Positions 1 to 6,734 are shown, counted from the first letter of the stretch. The stretch: 9,449 nt of DNA from an uncultured Methylobacillus sp. (GCA_946478865.1 CAMLDO010000052.1:1-9449); one strand, 5' to 3'. A program made the numbers and translations. The notes: a model not told the origin generated them from the sequence alone.

Positions 1-1
1 C

Positions 2-112
2 GACCGTTATATTCAGGCCATGCACAAGCTTTCAGACTCGGACAACAGCAAGATCATACTGCTGCCGGGGGATGTGGTCGGTGCGGTCAAGGCGCTCGTC
101 AGCGGAAAGTAA
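2..112 (+). CDS. SPFH/band-7 family membrane protein, C-terminal end only
   Basis: The window opens inside a gene on the + strand. The frame starting at base 2 reads 36 codons to a TAA at 110-112. The tail reads YIQAMHKLSDSDNSKIILLP followed by GDVVGAVKALVSGK. The pattern of an alanine-rich helix, then SDNSK, then a hydrophobic strand ending in a proline resembles the end of the SPFH (stomatin/prohibitin/QmcA-like) coiled-coil region. Such proteins form oligomeric scaffolds in the inner membrane and often work with NfeD-type proteases. That is family knowledge; the membrane anchor and SPFH core lie outside the window. The gene precedes the GtrA-type gene by 37 nt with no visible terminator, so transcription could run on. 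The assignment rests on a short tail, so another coiled-coil protein is possible. Confidence 0.55.
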   Translation, partial: DRYIQAMHKLSDSDNSKIILLPGDVVGAVKALVSGK

Positions 113-149
113 TTAGAAAACTGATCGTTTCAGATTGCGCGAAACATCC

Positions 150-530
150 ATGCAAAAAATTGCGAGCAGCCGCTTGTGCCGCTTTGGGCTGGTTGGCATG
201 ATCGGCTTTATCGTGGATGCCTCGGCCTTTACTGTGCTGCATAATTGGTTGCATGCTCCGCATCTTGCCCGGCTGGGTGCCTTTCTGATTGCCGTTCTAG
301 CCACCTTCTCACTCAACAAACGCTACACTTTCCAAGGCCGCACCAAGTCGCGCCCTCTCGTCTACCTGCTTGGTCAAACTTTCAGTCTGGGCGTGAATAT
401 GGCAGTGTTCTCTGCCGTTATCTGGCACGCTATCTGGCTACCTTGGCAGTATTATCTTGGCCTTGCATTGGGCTCTATCGCTGCCATGTACTTCAATTAC
501 CAACTCAGCCATCGCTATGCCTTTCTCTAA
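150..530 (+). CDS. GtrA-family small membrane protein (putative lipid-linked sugar flippase)
   Basis: This is a 126-residue, very hydrophobic protein with four predicted membrane segments, at roughly residues 12-32, 40-58, 71-93 and 98-118. Its layout is that of the GtrA family. It has an N-terminal RFGLVGMIGFIVD, a FSLNKRYTF motif at 53-61 after the second segment, and a closing NYQLSHRYAF at 116-125. Members of usual length (about 120-150 residues) are thought to help flip undecaprenyl-phosphate-linked sugars across the inner membrane, or to assist transfer; the exact role is not settled. I chose ATG 150 (MQKIASS); an in-frame TTG at 135 would add five residues. No strong Shine-Dalgarno sequence is visible for either. 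The end overlaps the next gene by 14 nt. With the GT-C and GT2 genes downstream it forms a Gtr-like glycosylation cassette. Confidence 0.85.
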   Translation: MQKIASSRLCRFGLVGMIGFIVDASAFTVLHNWLHAPHLARLGAFLIAVLATFSLNKRYTFQGRTKSRPLVYLLGQTFSLGVNMAVFSAVIWHAIWLPWQYYLGLALGSIAAMYFNYQLSHRYAFL

Positions 531-1821
531 ATTGGATTCGAATCGTTACTGGAGTCTGGCCGTTATCGCTGTCGGCCTGCTATCGGCGTTCATGTTCTTG
601 ACGACCGTATCGCAAACACGCGTCGATCATCCAATTCGGGGGGATGCTCGCGATTATTTTGCATACGCATACAACATCAAGCTTCACGGCATCTACTCTC
701 ACGATTTACCAAGCTCTGAAGCTCCTCGTCCAGACGCGTTGCGCGCTCCGGCTTATCCAGCCATGCTGAGCCTTCTGCTTGATGAAACCAACATTGAAAA
801 AACACTTGCGAATGTACTTTATCTGCAAGCCTTGCTGGGAATACTGACGGTTCTGGTCTATCTGTCACTCTTCCGACGCCTGATGCCGCCCTTATGGGCA
901 TTTGGAGCGGGTATCGTCACCGCTATTAGCCCTCATCTGATCAATGCTTCAGTGTACCTTTTGACAGAGACTGTCTTCACTTTCCTGGTCGGTATCCATC
1001 TGTTTGCTTTGGAGCGCGCTATGCGTCTCAGGCAAGCGCACTGGGCCTTGGCTGCCGGTGTACTGCTCGCGCTCAGTTTGCTGACCCGGCCAACTACGCA
1101 ATACCTGATGCTCGTCTATCTGCTCGCATTCGCCTTGTGGGCTGGTCGTGACTGGCGTACTTATGGCAAATACCTGCTGGTGCTCGCCGTCCCCGTGGTT
1201 ATCGCATTCTCTGCATGGAGCATCCGGAATCAGATTTCCATCGGCCATATCTCCGATCCCACACTGACGGCAAACTTTCTACACCATGGCATGTATCCGA
1301 ACATGATGTATCAGGACCGATGGGAAACGTTTGGCTATCCCTATCGATTCGATCCGATGACTGCCGAAATAGGCGGCAACGTACCCAAAACGCTAGCGGC
1401 TATCGCAACTCATTTTCAGAATGAACCACAACGCTATTTCAGCTGGTACTTGATCGGCAAACCGATACAGTTTTTTGCATGGAATCTGACGGAAAGCGTA
1501 GGAGATGCATTCATCTATGCGCCCACCAAAACTCCGTATGTGGATAACAAGCTATTTGGGGTGACGCATACCATCGCTTCGCTTCTGCATCCATTTCTGA
1601 TGCTGTTGAGTATGCTCGGCATCTGTTACGCACTAATCCGCAAAAACCTAGCTGCATGCCTGCTTAGTCTGGTCTTGCTGTATTTTGTAGCAATACACAT
1701 GATAGGTGCGCCCTTCCCTCGCTATAGCATTCCTTTGCGCCCGATTAATTATGGTCTGGCCTTCTATGCGCTGTATCAGATAACACAATGGTCAAAAACA
1801 AAACTGAAACTATCCCGATGA
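517..1821 (+). CDS. GT-C type (GT39/ArnT-like) membrane glycosyltransferase
   Basis: A 434-residue protein with many hydrophobic segments, first at about 12-30 and then repeatedly between 96 and 235 and between 352 and 425. After the first segment comes a periplasmic loop with RGDARDYFAYAYN (residues 41-53) and then RAPAYP (76-81). This is the acidic-loop-plus-YP layout of polyprenyl-phosphate-dependent GT-C enzymes; D43 and D46 are candidate catalytic or metal-binding acids. TE at 150-151, RP at 191-192 and a late PRYSIPLRP (401-409) also fit the family. Such enzymes take a sugar from a lipid-phosphate donor and add it to a lipid, glycan or protein in the periplasm. The acceptor cannot be read from sequence. 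I chose ATG 517 (MPFSKLD), within the end of the GtrA-type gene, which suggests translational coupling. An in-frame extension back to 457 would read through GtrA codons and is unlikely. Confidence 0.82.
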   Translation: MPFSKLDSNRYWSLAVIAVGLLSAFMFLTTVSQTRVDHPIRGDARDYFAYAYNIKLHGIYSHDLPSSEAPRPDALRAPAYPAMLSLLLDETNIEKTLANVLYLQALLGILTVLVYLSLFRRLMPPLWAFGAGIVTAISPHLINASVYLLTETVFTFLVGIHLFALERAMRLRQAHWALAAGVLLALSLLTRPTTQYLMLVYLLAFALWAGRDWRTYGKYLLVLAVPVVIAFSAWSIRNQISIGHISDPTLTANFLHHGMYPNMMYQDRWETFGYPYRFDPMTAEIGGNVPKTLAAIATHFQNEPQRYFSWYLIGKPIQFFAWNLTESVGDAFIYAPTKTPYVDNKLFGVTHTIASLLHPFLMLLSMLGICYALIRKNLAACLLSLVLLYFVAIHMIGAPFPRYSIPLRPINYGLAFYALYQITQWSKTKLKLSR

Positions 1822-2732
1822 GTCCACGCATAGCATTGATCATTCCTTGTCTGAACGAGGCAGAAGCATTGCCACGCCTGTTTGAACAAATACGCACGCA
1901 TCTGCCAACTGGTGAAGTGCATATTTTTGATAACGGCTCCACTGACAACACTCCAGAAATTGCCCGCAATAATGGCGCAAAGGTGCACACGGTTATCGAA
2001 CGCGGGAAAGGACGAGTCGTGGCCCGCATGTTTGCCGATGTGGATGCGGACGTATATGTGATGGTAGATGGCGACGGGACCTATGACCTTGCTTCAACCA
2101 GCCAGCATATTCAAAAACTGCTGGATGAACGGATTGACATGATCATAGGGACACGACTGGACTCCTATACCGAAAGTGCCTCGCGCAAGGGCCATAAAAC
2201 CGGAAACCAGCTGCTCAGCGGTTTGATGAACTTCCTGTTCAAGAATCAGCTTACCGATGTGCTTTCCGGCTATCGCATCATGTCCAGGCGCTTTGTCAAA
2301 ACCGCCCCTGTGATGGTATCCGGCTTTGAAATCGAAGTGATGCTGACCATACATGCCTTGGATATTCGCTGCCATATGGCTGAAGTGCCGATCAACTATT
2401 TCAAACGCGTCGAAGGCTCTACAAGTAAATTACGCACACTGCGCGATGGCTGGCGTATCCTGCTGGCGATTTTTTACTTCTTCAAGGAAGTACGCCCGTT
2501 CCTGTTTTTCACTTCGGGCAGCATCCTGCTAAGCCTGCTGTCCCTAGCCATAGGCGTCCCCGTGATAATGGAATTTTTCGAAACAGGGCTGGTACCGCGC
2601 TTTCCCTCTGCAATCCTCGCAGCCTCACTCATGATTGCAGCATTGATCAGCTTGAGCTGCGGCTTGATACTTGATTCAGTCTCCGAGCAGCGAAGAGAGT
2701 TGAAGCGGCTTTTCTACTTGAGTAGTCATTAA
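1818..2732 (+). CDS. Family 2 glycosyltransferase, polyprenyl-phosphate sugar synthase type
   Basis: A 304-residue protein with a GT-A fold at the N terminus (ALIIPCLNEAEALP, residues 6-19). The nucleotide-sugar site shows as DNGSTD (38-43) and the metal-binding acidic motif as DGDGTYD (84-90). GTRL (111-114) and SGYRIMSRRF (150-159) are typical of dolichol-phosphate-mannose/GtrB-like enzymes. Two C-terminal membrane segments (about 228-249 and 264-286) anchor it, as in GtrB. The likely reaction is transfer of a hexose from UDP- or GDP-sugar to undecaprenyl phosphate on the cytoplasmic face. The sugar is unknown. I chose ATG 1818 because it forms an ATGA overlap with the stop of the GT-C gene. 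An ATG at 1788 in the same frame would add ten residues (MVKNKTETIP) and cannot be excluded; neither has a clear Shine-Dalgarno. Its stop overlaps the stop of the convergent gene. Confidence 0.87.
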   Translation: MSPRIALIIPCLNEAEALPRLFEQIRTHLPTGEVHIFDNGSTDNTPEIARNNGAKVHTVIERGKGRVVARMFADVDADVYVMVDGDGTYDLASTSQHIQKLLDERIDMIIGTRLDSYTESASRKGHKTGNQLLSGLMNFLFKNQLTDVLSGYRIMSRRFVKTAPVMVSGFEIEVMLTIHALDIRCHMAEVPINYFKRVEGSTSKLRTLRDGWRILLAIFYFFKEVRPFLFFTSGSILLSLLSLAIGVPVIMEFFETGLVPRFPSAILAASLMIAALISLSCGLILDSVSEQRRELKRLFYLSSH

Positions 2733-3481
2733 CTGCGACTTCCGCACACCCTGCAGCCCGGATCGCGCTTGAGCTTGATGTTGCGCCACTCCATCGCCAT
2801 GACGTCGAGCAACAGCAGGCGCCCTTCGAGCGTTTGACCGGCACCGAGCAATATCTTCATCGCTTCGGCCGCCTGTGCCGTGCCTATCATTCCCACCAGC
2901 GGGGCGAACACGCCATTCTCCGCGCAACGCATTTCGCCTTCCGCGCCCATGTCGGGGAACAGGCAATGATAGCAAGGGCTGTCGTCATGACGCATGTCGA
3001 ACACGGTGACCTGCCCCTCAAAGCCGATCGCTGCTCCTGACACAAGGGGTTTCTTGAGGCGAACGCACAAGCGATTCAGCGTGTAGCGGGTAGCAAAATT
3101 GTCACTGCAGTCGATGACCACATCCGCCGCATCCACCAGAACAGCGAACTCCTCTTCCGTGGATTTCTTCGGCACGATGGTCACGGAAATCTCGGGGTTG
3201 ATCGCATCCAACGCCTGCCGTGCCGATTCGGCCTTGTTGACACCAATACTGAGGGTAGTGTGGATTACCTGGCGCTGCAGATTGGTCAGGTCCACCTTGT
3301 CGAAATCGCAGATGGTCAGCTTGCCGACCCCGCCTGCGCCCAAATACAAGGCTACGGGTGAACCAAGCCCGCCTGCCCCCACGATGAGAGCATGGCTATC
3401 CATGAGTGCCTGCTGGCCCTCGATACCGATCTGCGGCAGCAGAATATGGCGGCTGTAGCGAAGTAGCTGGTTATCGTCCAT
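2729..3481 (-). CDS. moeB: MoeB/ThiF/HesA family adenylyltransferase (E1-like)
   Basis: A 250-residue E1-like enzyme that adenylates the C-terminal Gly-Gly of a small sulfur-carrier protein (MoaD in molybdopterin, ThiS in thiamine synthesis). The start MDDNQLLRYSRHILLPQIG is the family's usual N terminus. The ATP-binding loop GAGGLG is at 35-40, DLTNLQRQ at 64-71, and CSDNFATR at 125-132 carries the Mg/ATP aspartate D128. Zinc-binding cysteine pairs are C170/C173 and C243/C246. C186 aligns with the conserved sulfur-handling cysteine of ThiF. Length is normal, with no rhodanese extension. The open frame runs much further upstream, through the tRNA, but only ATG 3481 gives a family-like start; no good Shine-Dalgarno is seen. 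MoeB is the usual name, but no moa or mog gene is in view and thiD/thiE lie close by, so a ThiF role or a dual role is possible. Confidence 0.88.
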   Translation of the reverse strand: MDDNQLLRYSRHILLPQIGIEGQQALMDSHALIVGAGGLGSPVALYLGAGGVGKLTICDFDKVDLTNLQRQVIHTTLSIGVNKAESARQALDAINPEISVTIVPKKSTEEEFAVLVDAADVVIDCSDNFATRYTLNRLCVRLKKPLVSGAAIGFEGQVTVFDMRHDDSPCYHCLFPDMGAEGEMRCAENGVFAPLVGMIGTAQAAEAMKILLGAGQTLEGRLLLLDVMAMEWRNIKLKRDPGCRVCGSRS

Positions 3482-3555
3482 GGCTAATGCAAATGGAAAA
3501 GCTTGAATGATGCCGGAAGTGAATTTGCAAAACCAGCACAACGGGAATAGGGAGA

Positions 3556-3632
3556 TGGGGTGGCTGATGGGACTCGAACCCACGACAACCGGAATCACAA
3601 TCCGGGACTCTACCAACTGAGCTACAGCCACC
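3556..3632 (-). tRNA. tRNA-His (anticodon GTG)
   Basis: Read on the - strand from 3632, the sequence folds as a complete cloverleaf. The acceptor stem GTGGCTG pairs with CAGCCAC. The D-arm contains AGCTCAGTTGGTAGAG, the anticodon stem is CCGGA/TCCGG with loop TTGTGAT (anticodon GTG), and the T-arm contains GGTTCGAGTCC. The 5' G at 3632 is the histidine-specific extra G(-1), opposite C73 at 3559. The CCA end is encoded in the DNA (3558-3556). The gene closely resembles E. coli tRNA-His in length (77 nt) and sequence. It lies 74 nt upstream of the adenylyltransferase gene on the same strand. Confidence 0.97.
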
Positions 3633-3682
3633 GTTGATGCAGGCATTGCCAAAACAATGCTGCCAGAACAGCGAGGGGTGGG

Positions 3683-3711
3683 ATTATACCCGAGGATTGC
3701 CGGCTGTCCAA
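3683..3711 (-). promoter_or_regulatory. Sigma-70 promoter for tRNA-His (and perhaps the adenylyltransferase gene)
   Basis: On the - strand the -35 box is TTGGAC (3711-3706) and the -10 box is a perfect TATAAT (3688-3683), separated by exactly 17 bases. The bases after the -10 box are very C-rich (CCCACCCC), a GC-rich discriminator typical of stringently controlled stable-RNA promoters. The predicted start lies near 3676, leaving a leader of about 45 nt before the tRNA. No terminator is evident between the tRNA and the downstream coding gene, so read-through is plausible. Confidence 0.8.
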
Positions 3712-3755
3712 CATTGACCGCAGGTTTTGATGCGGGAGGATAGCTGCTTACGTTA

Positions 3756-3788
3756 AAATAGCGTTTTGACTTCATGGACACGCTATTT
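3756..3788 (+). repeat. 9-bp inverted repeat just upstream of thiD
   Basis: AAATAGCGT (3756-3764) and ACGCTATTT (3780-3788) are perfect inverted copies separated by 15 bases, ending 25 bases before the thiD start. As RNA this would be a modest AT/GC-mixed stem with a 15-nt loop. As DNA it could be a two-half-site operator. It is not followed by a T-run, so it is not a clear terminator, and it lacks the conserved bases of a TPP riboswitch. Function is unknown and chance is possible. Confidence 0.4.
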
Positions 3789-3813
3789 GCGTGCGCCATT
3801 CTGACCATCCGCG

Positions 3814-4644
3814 ATGACCAAATCCGTCCCACCACTCGTACTTACTTTTGCCGCCACCGATCCCAGCAGCGGCGCCGGACTTCAAGCCGACCTGCTGACA
3901 TTGGCCAGCATCGGCTGTTATCCGCTGTCCGTCGTCACGGGCGTCACGGTCCAGGACACCGCAGGTGTGGATAGCATCATGGCGCTGGACGCGGACTGGG
4001 TGAACGAGCAGGCGCGTACTATCCTGGAAGACATGGAAGTGGCCGCCTTCAAGCTCGGCATGCTGGGCAGCGTGGAAAATGTCGCGGTGATCGCCGAGAT
4101 CGTGGCCGACTATCCCGATGTGCCGCTGCTGATCGATCCGGTGCTGTCCTCTGGCCGCGGCGACGAACTGGCTGGTGACGAAATCCAGGATGCGATGATC
4201 GATCTGCTGTTCCCGCAAGCCTCGCTGCTGACGCCCAACAGCCTGGAAGCGCGTCGCCTCGCTTTCGGTGACGACAGCGACGACGAGGACGGCGAATCGC
4301 TGTCCGAATGCGCGCGCCAGCTGCTCGCGATGGGCAGCGAATATGTGCTCATTACCGGCACGCATGAGCGTACCAATGACGTGGTCAACACGCTGTATTC
4401 GGAAAAAGGCCTGGTACGCAGCTATTCCTGGGAGCGCCTGCCTGGCAGTTACCACGGTTCCGGCTGCACGCTGACCTCCGCTATCGCCGCCTGCCTCGCG
4501 CACGGTCTCACGATGGAAGAGGCGGTCGCCGAAGCACAGGAATACACTTGGCAAACGCTACAGGCCGGCTTCCGTCCCGGCATGGGCCAATATGTGCCAG
4601 ATCGCCTGTTCTGGGCGCGCGAGGAAGAAGAAGGTGAAGATTAA
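3814..4644 (+). CDS. thiD: Hydroxymethylpyrimidine/phosphomethylpyrimidine kinase ThiD
   Basis: This 276-residue ribokinase-fold enzyme phosphorylates HMP and then HMP-P to give HMP-PP, the pyrimidine half of thiamine. The N-terminal substrate and phosphate region reads TDPSSGAGLQADLLTL (15-30). Q47 in VTVQDTAGV matches the glutamine seen in bifunctional ThiD enzymes. IDPVLSSGRGDELAG (107-121) and the anion-hole region HGSGCTLTSA (214-223, C218) complete the active site. Length is slightly above the usual 260-270. Two acidic stretches stand out: DDSDDEDGES at 153-162 and the tail AREEEEGED at 268-276. ATG 3814 is the start that gives a family-like N terminus, though without an obvious Shine-Dalgarno. 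It overlaps thiE by 11 nt and heads a probable thiD-thiE-hemL operon. No promoter matching consensus is evident just upstream. Confidence 0.93.
   Translation: MTKSVPPLVLTFAATDPSSGAGLQADLLTLASIGCYPLSVVTGVTVQDTAGVDSIMALDADWVNEQARTILEDMEVAAFKLGMLGSVENVAVIAEIVADYPDVPLLIDPVLSSGRGDELAGDEIQDAMIDLLFPQASLLTPNSLEARRLAFGDDSDDEDGESLSECARQLLAMGSEYVLITGTHERTNDVVNTLYSEKGLVRSYSWERLPGSYHGSGCTLTSAIAACLAHGLTMEEAVAEAQEYTWQTLQAGFRPGMGQYVPDRLFWAREEEEGED
4621..4636 (+). promoter_or_regulatory. Ribosome binding site and GTG start of thiE, inside thiD
   Basis: GAGGAAGAAGAAG precedes a GTG at 4634. The GAGG (4621-4624) stands nine bases from the start codon, a good distance. The same bases encode the acidic EEEE tail of ThiD. 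This purine-rich block decides the thiE start, because an extension to the in-frame codon at 4592 would add an unrelated 14 residues that read through thiD. Confidence 0.7.
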
Positions 4645-5251
4645 GGGCCTCTATGCGGTCACGCCCGACCTCGACGATACCGCACTGCTGCTGAAGCAGG
4701 CCGAAGCGGCGCTCAAAGGCGGCGTTTCTCTGCTGCAATACCGCAACAAAGCAGCCAGCTATGCGAAGAAGCGCGAGCAGGCGAGTGAGCTCATGTGGCT
4801 GTGCGACGATTATGACGTGCCGTTCATCATCAACGACCACGTGCTGCTGTGCGTCGAACTGGATGCCGACGGCGTGCATATGGGTGGGACGGACGGTGAC
4901 ATTCCCGCCGCTCGCCGCCTGCTCGGCGCGCACAAGCTCATCGGCGCCTCCTGCTATAACAAACTCGCGCTGGCGGAGCAGGCCAGAGAGCAGGGCGCCG
5001 ACTACATTGCTTTCGGCGCCTGCTTCGACTCCGGTACCAAACCGGCTGCCGTACGCGCCTCGCTGGAATTGTTCTCGCAAGCGCAGCCGCTCGGCCTGCC
5101 TGCTGTTGCCATCGGCGGTATTACGGCAGACAACGCTGCGGACGTAATCAAGGCGGGCGCGGACAGCATTGCCGTAATCAACGCGCTGTGGTCCGCACCG
5201 GATATCACTGAAGCTGCGCACACTTTTTCCAATCTCTTCAAGCCAGACTGA
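4634..5251 (+). CDS. thiE: Thiamine-phosphate synthase ThiE
   Basis: A 205-residue TIM-barrel enzyme that joins HMP-PP to thiazole phosphate to make thiamine phosphate. The protein begins (M)[18 protein letters not shown] (33-39) supplies the pyrimidine/pyrophosphate-binding strand. IIND at 65-68 and DADGVHMG at 77-84 carry the Mg-binding aspartates D68 and probably the following acidic positions. IGASCYN (103-109), TKPAAV (135-140) and [10 protein letters not shown] (158-167) form the phosphate-binding end of the barrel. Length is standard. The start is GTG at 4634, with a good Shine-Dalgarno within thiD, giving an 11-nt overlap that should couple translation of the two successive enzymes. 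HemL begins six bases after its last base. ThiE enzymes often have an ISxHN-like loop, but the SCY form seen here also occurs in beta-proteobacteria. Confidence 0.93.
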   Translation: MKIKGLYAVTPDLDDTALLLKQAEAALKGGVSLLQYRNKAASYAKKREQASELMWLCDDYDVPFIINDHVLLCVELDADGVHMGGTDGDIPAARRLLGAHKLIGASCYNKLALAEQAREQGADYIAFGACFDSGTKPAAVRASLELFSQAQPLGLPAVAIGGITADNAADVIKAGADSIAVINALWSAPDITEAAHTFSNLFKPD

Positions 5252-5256
5252 TCGCC

Positions 5257-6531
5257 ATGACCTCTCGCAACCAGCAACTGTTCGAACAATCGCAAAAACT
5301 CATTCCCGGCGGCGTGAATTCGCCGGTACGCGCCTTCCGCTCGGTGGGCGGCACGCCGGTGTTCTTCCAGCGCGGCAAGGGCGCCTATGTGTGGGACGAG
5401 GACGGCAAGGATTACGTGGATTATGTCGGCTCCTGGGGCCCGATGATCCTCGGCCACGCGCATCCGACCGTGATCGAGGCAGTACAAAAGGCCGCAGAGA
5501 ACAGCCTGTCCTTCGGCGCGCCGACCGCGCGCGAACTGGAAATGGCGGAATTGCTGATCAAGCTGGTACCGAGCATGGAACAGGTACGCTTGGTCAGCTC
5601 CGGCACCGAGGCGACGATGAGCGCAATCCGCCTCGCGCGCGGCTTCACCAATCGCAGCAAGATCGTGAAATTCGAAGGCTGCTATCACGGCCATGCCGAT
5701 GCCCTGCTGGTCAAGGCGGGCTCAGGCGCGCTCACCTTCGGCCAGCCCAGCTCGGCAGGGGTGCCGCCCGAAGTCGCGGCGCACACGCTCACGCTTTCCT
5801 ATAACGACATCGCCGGCGTGGAAGCGCTGTTCGACCAGATCGGCAACGAAATCGCCTGTGTCATTGTCGAGCCGGTCGCCGGCAATATGAACCTTATCGC
5901 GCCGCAGCCGGGCTTCCTCGAAGCGCTGCGTGCGCAGTGCTCAAAGCATGGCGCCGTGCTGATTTTCGATGAAGTCATGACCGGCTTCCGCGTGGCGCTG
6001 GGCGGCGCACAAGCCTTTTATGGCATTACACCCGACCTGACGACACTCGGCAAAGTCATCGGCGGCGGTCTGCCGGTCGGTGCCTTTGGCGGCCGTGCCG
6101 ATATCATGCAATGCCTGGCGCCAGTCGGCCCGGTCTACCAGGCAGGCACGCTGTCCGGCAACCCCGTAGCTGTGGCTGCCGGCCTGGAAACGCTCAAGCT
6201 GGTGCAAGCTCCTGGCTTTTACGACCGCCTGGCCGCCCGTACGCGCGAATTCGTTGAAGAGCTGTCCGCGATTGCTAAGGAGAAAGGCGTCACCTTCAGC
6301 GCGCAAAACGTGGGCGGCATGTTCGGCGTGTATTTCAGCGCCGCCTGTCCGACCAGCTACGCCGAAGTAATGCAGTCCGACAAGGAAGCATTCAACCGCT
6401 TCTTCCATCATATGCTGGACGAAGGCGTCTATCTTGCGCCTTCCGCCTTCGAGGCCGGCTTTGTCTCCGCCGCGCACGGAGAGGCGGAAATCGAGCGCAC
6501 GATGGCCGCAGCCCGCAAGGCATTCGCCTGA
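5257..6531 (+). CDS. hemL: Glutamate-1-semialdehyde 2,1-aminomutase HemL
   Basis: A 424-residue fold-type I PLP enzyme converting glutamate-1-semialdehyde to 5-aminolevulinate in the C5 route to haem. The N terminus [13 protein letters not shown] (15-27) is diagnostic. [16 protein letters not shown] (114-129) binds the PLP phosphate. GCYHGHAD is at 141-148. The PLP-ring aspartate is D238 in FDEVMTGFR. The Schiff-base lysine is K266 in [24 protein letters not shown] (297-303) completes the dimer-interface site. Length and motifs are full and intact. ATG 5257 gives the family start; the gap to thiE is five bases with no room for a promoter, so it is expected to be co-transcribed with thiD-thiE. 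Composition is GC-rich, like the thi genes. No strong intrinsic terminator is seen after its stop. Confidence 0.97.
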   Translation: MTSRNQQLFEQSQKLIPGGVNSPVRAFRSVGGTPVFFQRGKGAYVWDEDGKDYVDYVGSWGPMILGHAHPTVIEAVQKAAENSLSFGAPTARELEMAELLIKLVPSMEQVRLVSSGTEATMSAIRLARGFTNRSKIVKFEGCYHGHADALLVKAGSGALTFGQPSSAGVPPEVAAHTLTLSYNDIAGVEALFDQIGNEIACVIVEPVAGNMNLIAPQPGFLEALRAQCSKHGAVLIFDEVMTGFRVALGGAQAFYGITPDLTTLGKVIGGGLPVGAFGGRADIMQCLAPVGPVYQAGTLSGNPVAVAAGLETLKLVQAPGFYDRLAARTREFVEELSAIAKEKGVTFSAQNVGGMFGVYFSAACPTSYAEVMQSDKEAFNRFFHHMLDEGVYLAPSAFEAGFVSAAHGEAEIERTMAAARKAFA

Positions 6532-6677
6532 TCCCCAACTCTCAAGAACAACGCGCTCACCTGATTGCCTAATGCTTGCAACGGGTGGGTGCGTACCATT
6601 TCGTACCTCGCTTCAATTTTGAAAATGCCGCTTGGGAGAAAATTTCTCTGGAAATCATCTCCTTGTGGAATTCATGG

Positions 6678-6706
6678 TTGATGTAGGGCAGCGTTGTAGG
6701 TAAGAT
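6678..6706 (+). promoter_or_regulatory. Candidate sigma-70 promoter for gltB
   Basis: TTGATG (6678-6683), a 17-base spacer and TAAGAT (6701-6706) match four of six bases in each consensus box with ideal spacing. Transcription would start near 6713 and give a leader of about 125 nt that contains the 18-base palindrome. This is the best-looking promoter I found by eye in the gap, but each box is only partly matched. Confidence 0.35.
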
Positions 6707-6734
6707 TACAAGGTTTCACCCCAATTTTTAGATC

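Noticed and set aside
3556..3632. tRNA-His as an integration site for an island carrying the glycosylation genes
   Set aside because: I saw no second copy of the tRNA 3' end, no integrase gene, and moeB lies intact between the tRNA and the cassette.
3714..3759. TTGACC (3714) with TAAAAT (3754) as a thiD promoter
   Set aside because: The boxes are 34 bases apart, twice the allowed spacing, and neither pairs with a good partner at 16-18 bases.
3633..3813. TPP riboswitch ahead of thiD
   Set aside because: The conserved CUGAGA and the later ACCUGAUCUGGAU-type segment are not present, and the space is partly taken by the tRNA promoter on the other strand.
3482..3835. N-terminal extension of the adenylyltransferase up to 3835
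   Set aside because: The frame passes straight through tRNA-His and its promoter, and the family start MDDNQLLRYSRHI occurs at 3481.
3772..4554. 260-codon open frame on the - strand opposite thiD
   Set aside because: The + strand ThiD motifs are unambiguous; the antisense product is Arg/His/Gln-rich and resembles nothing.
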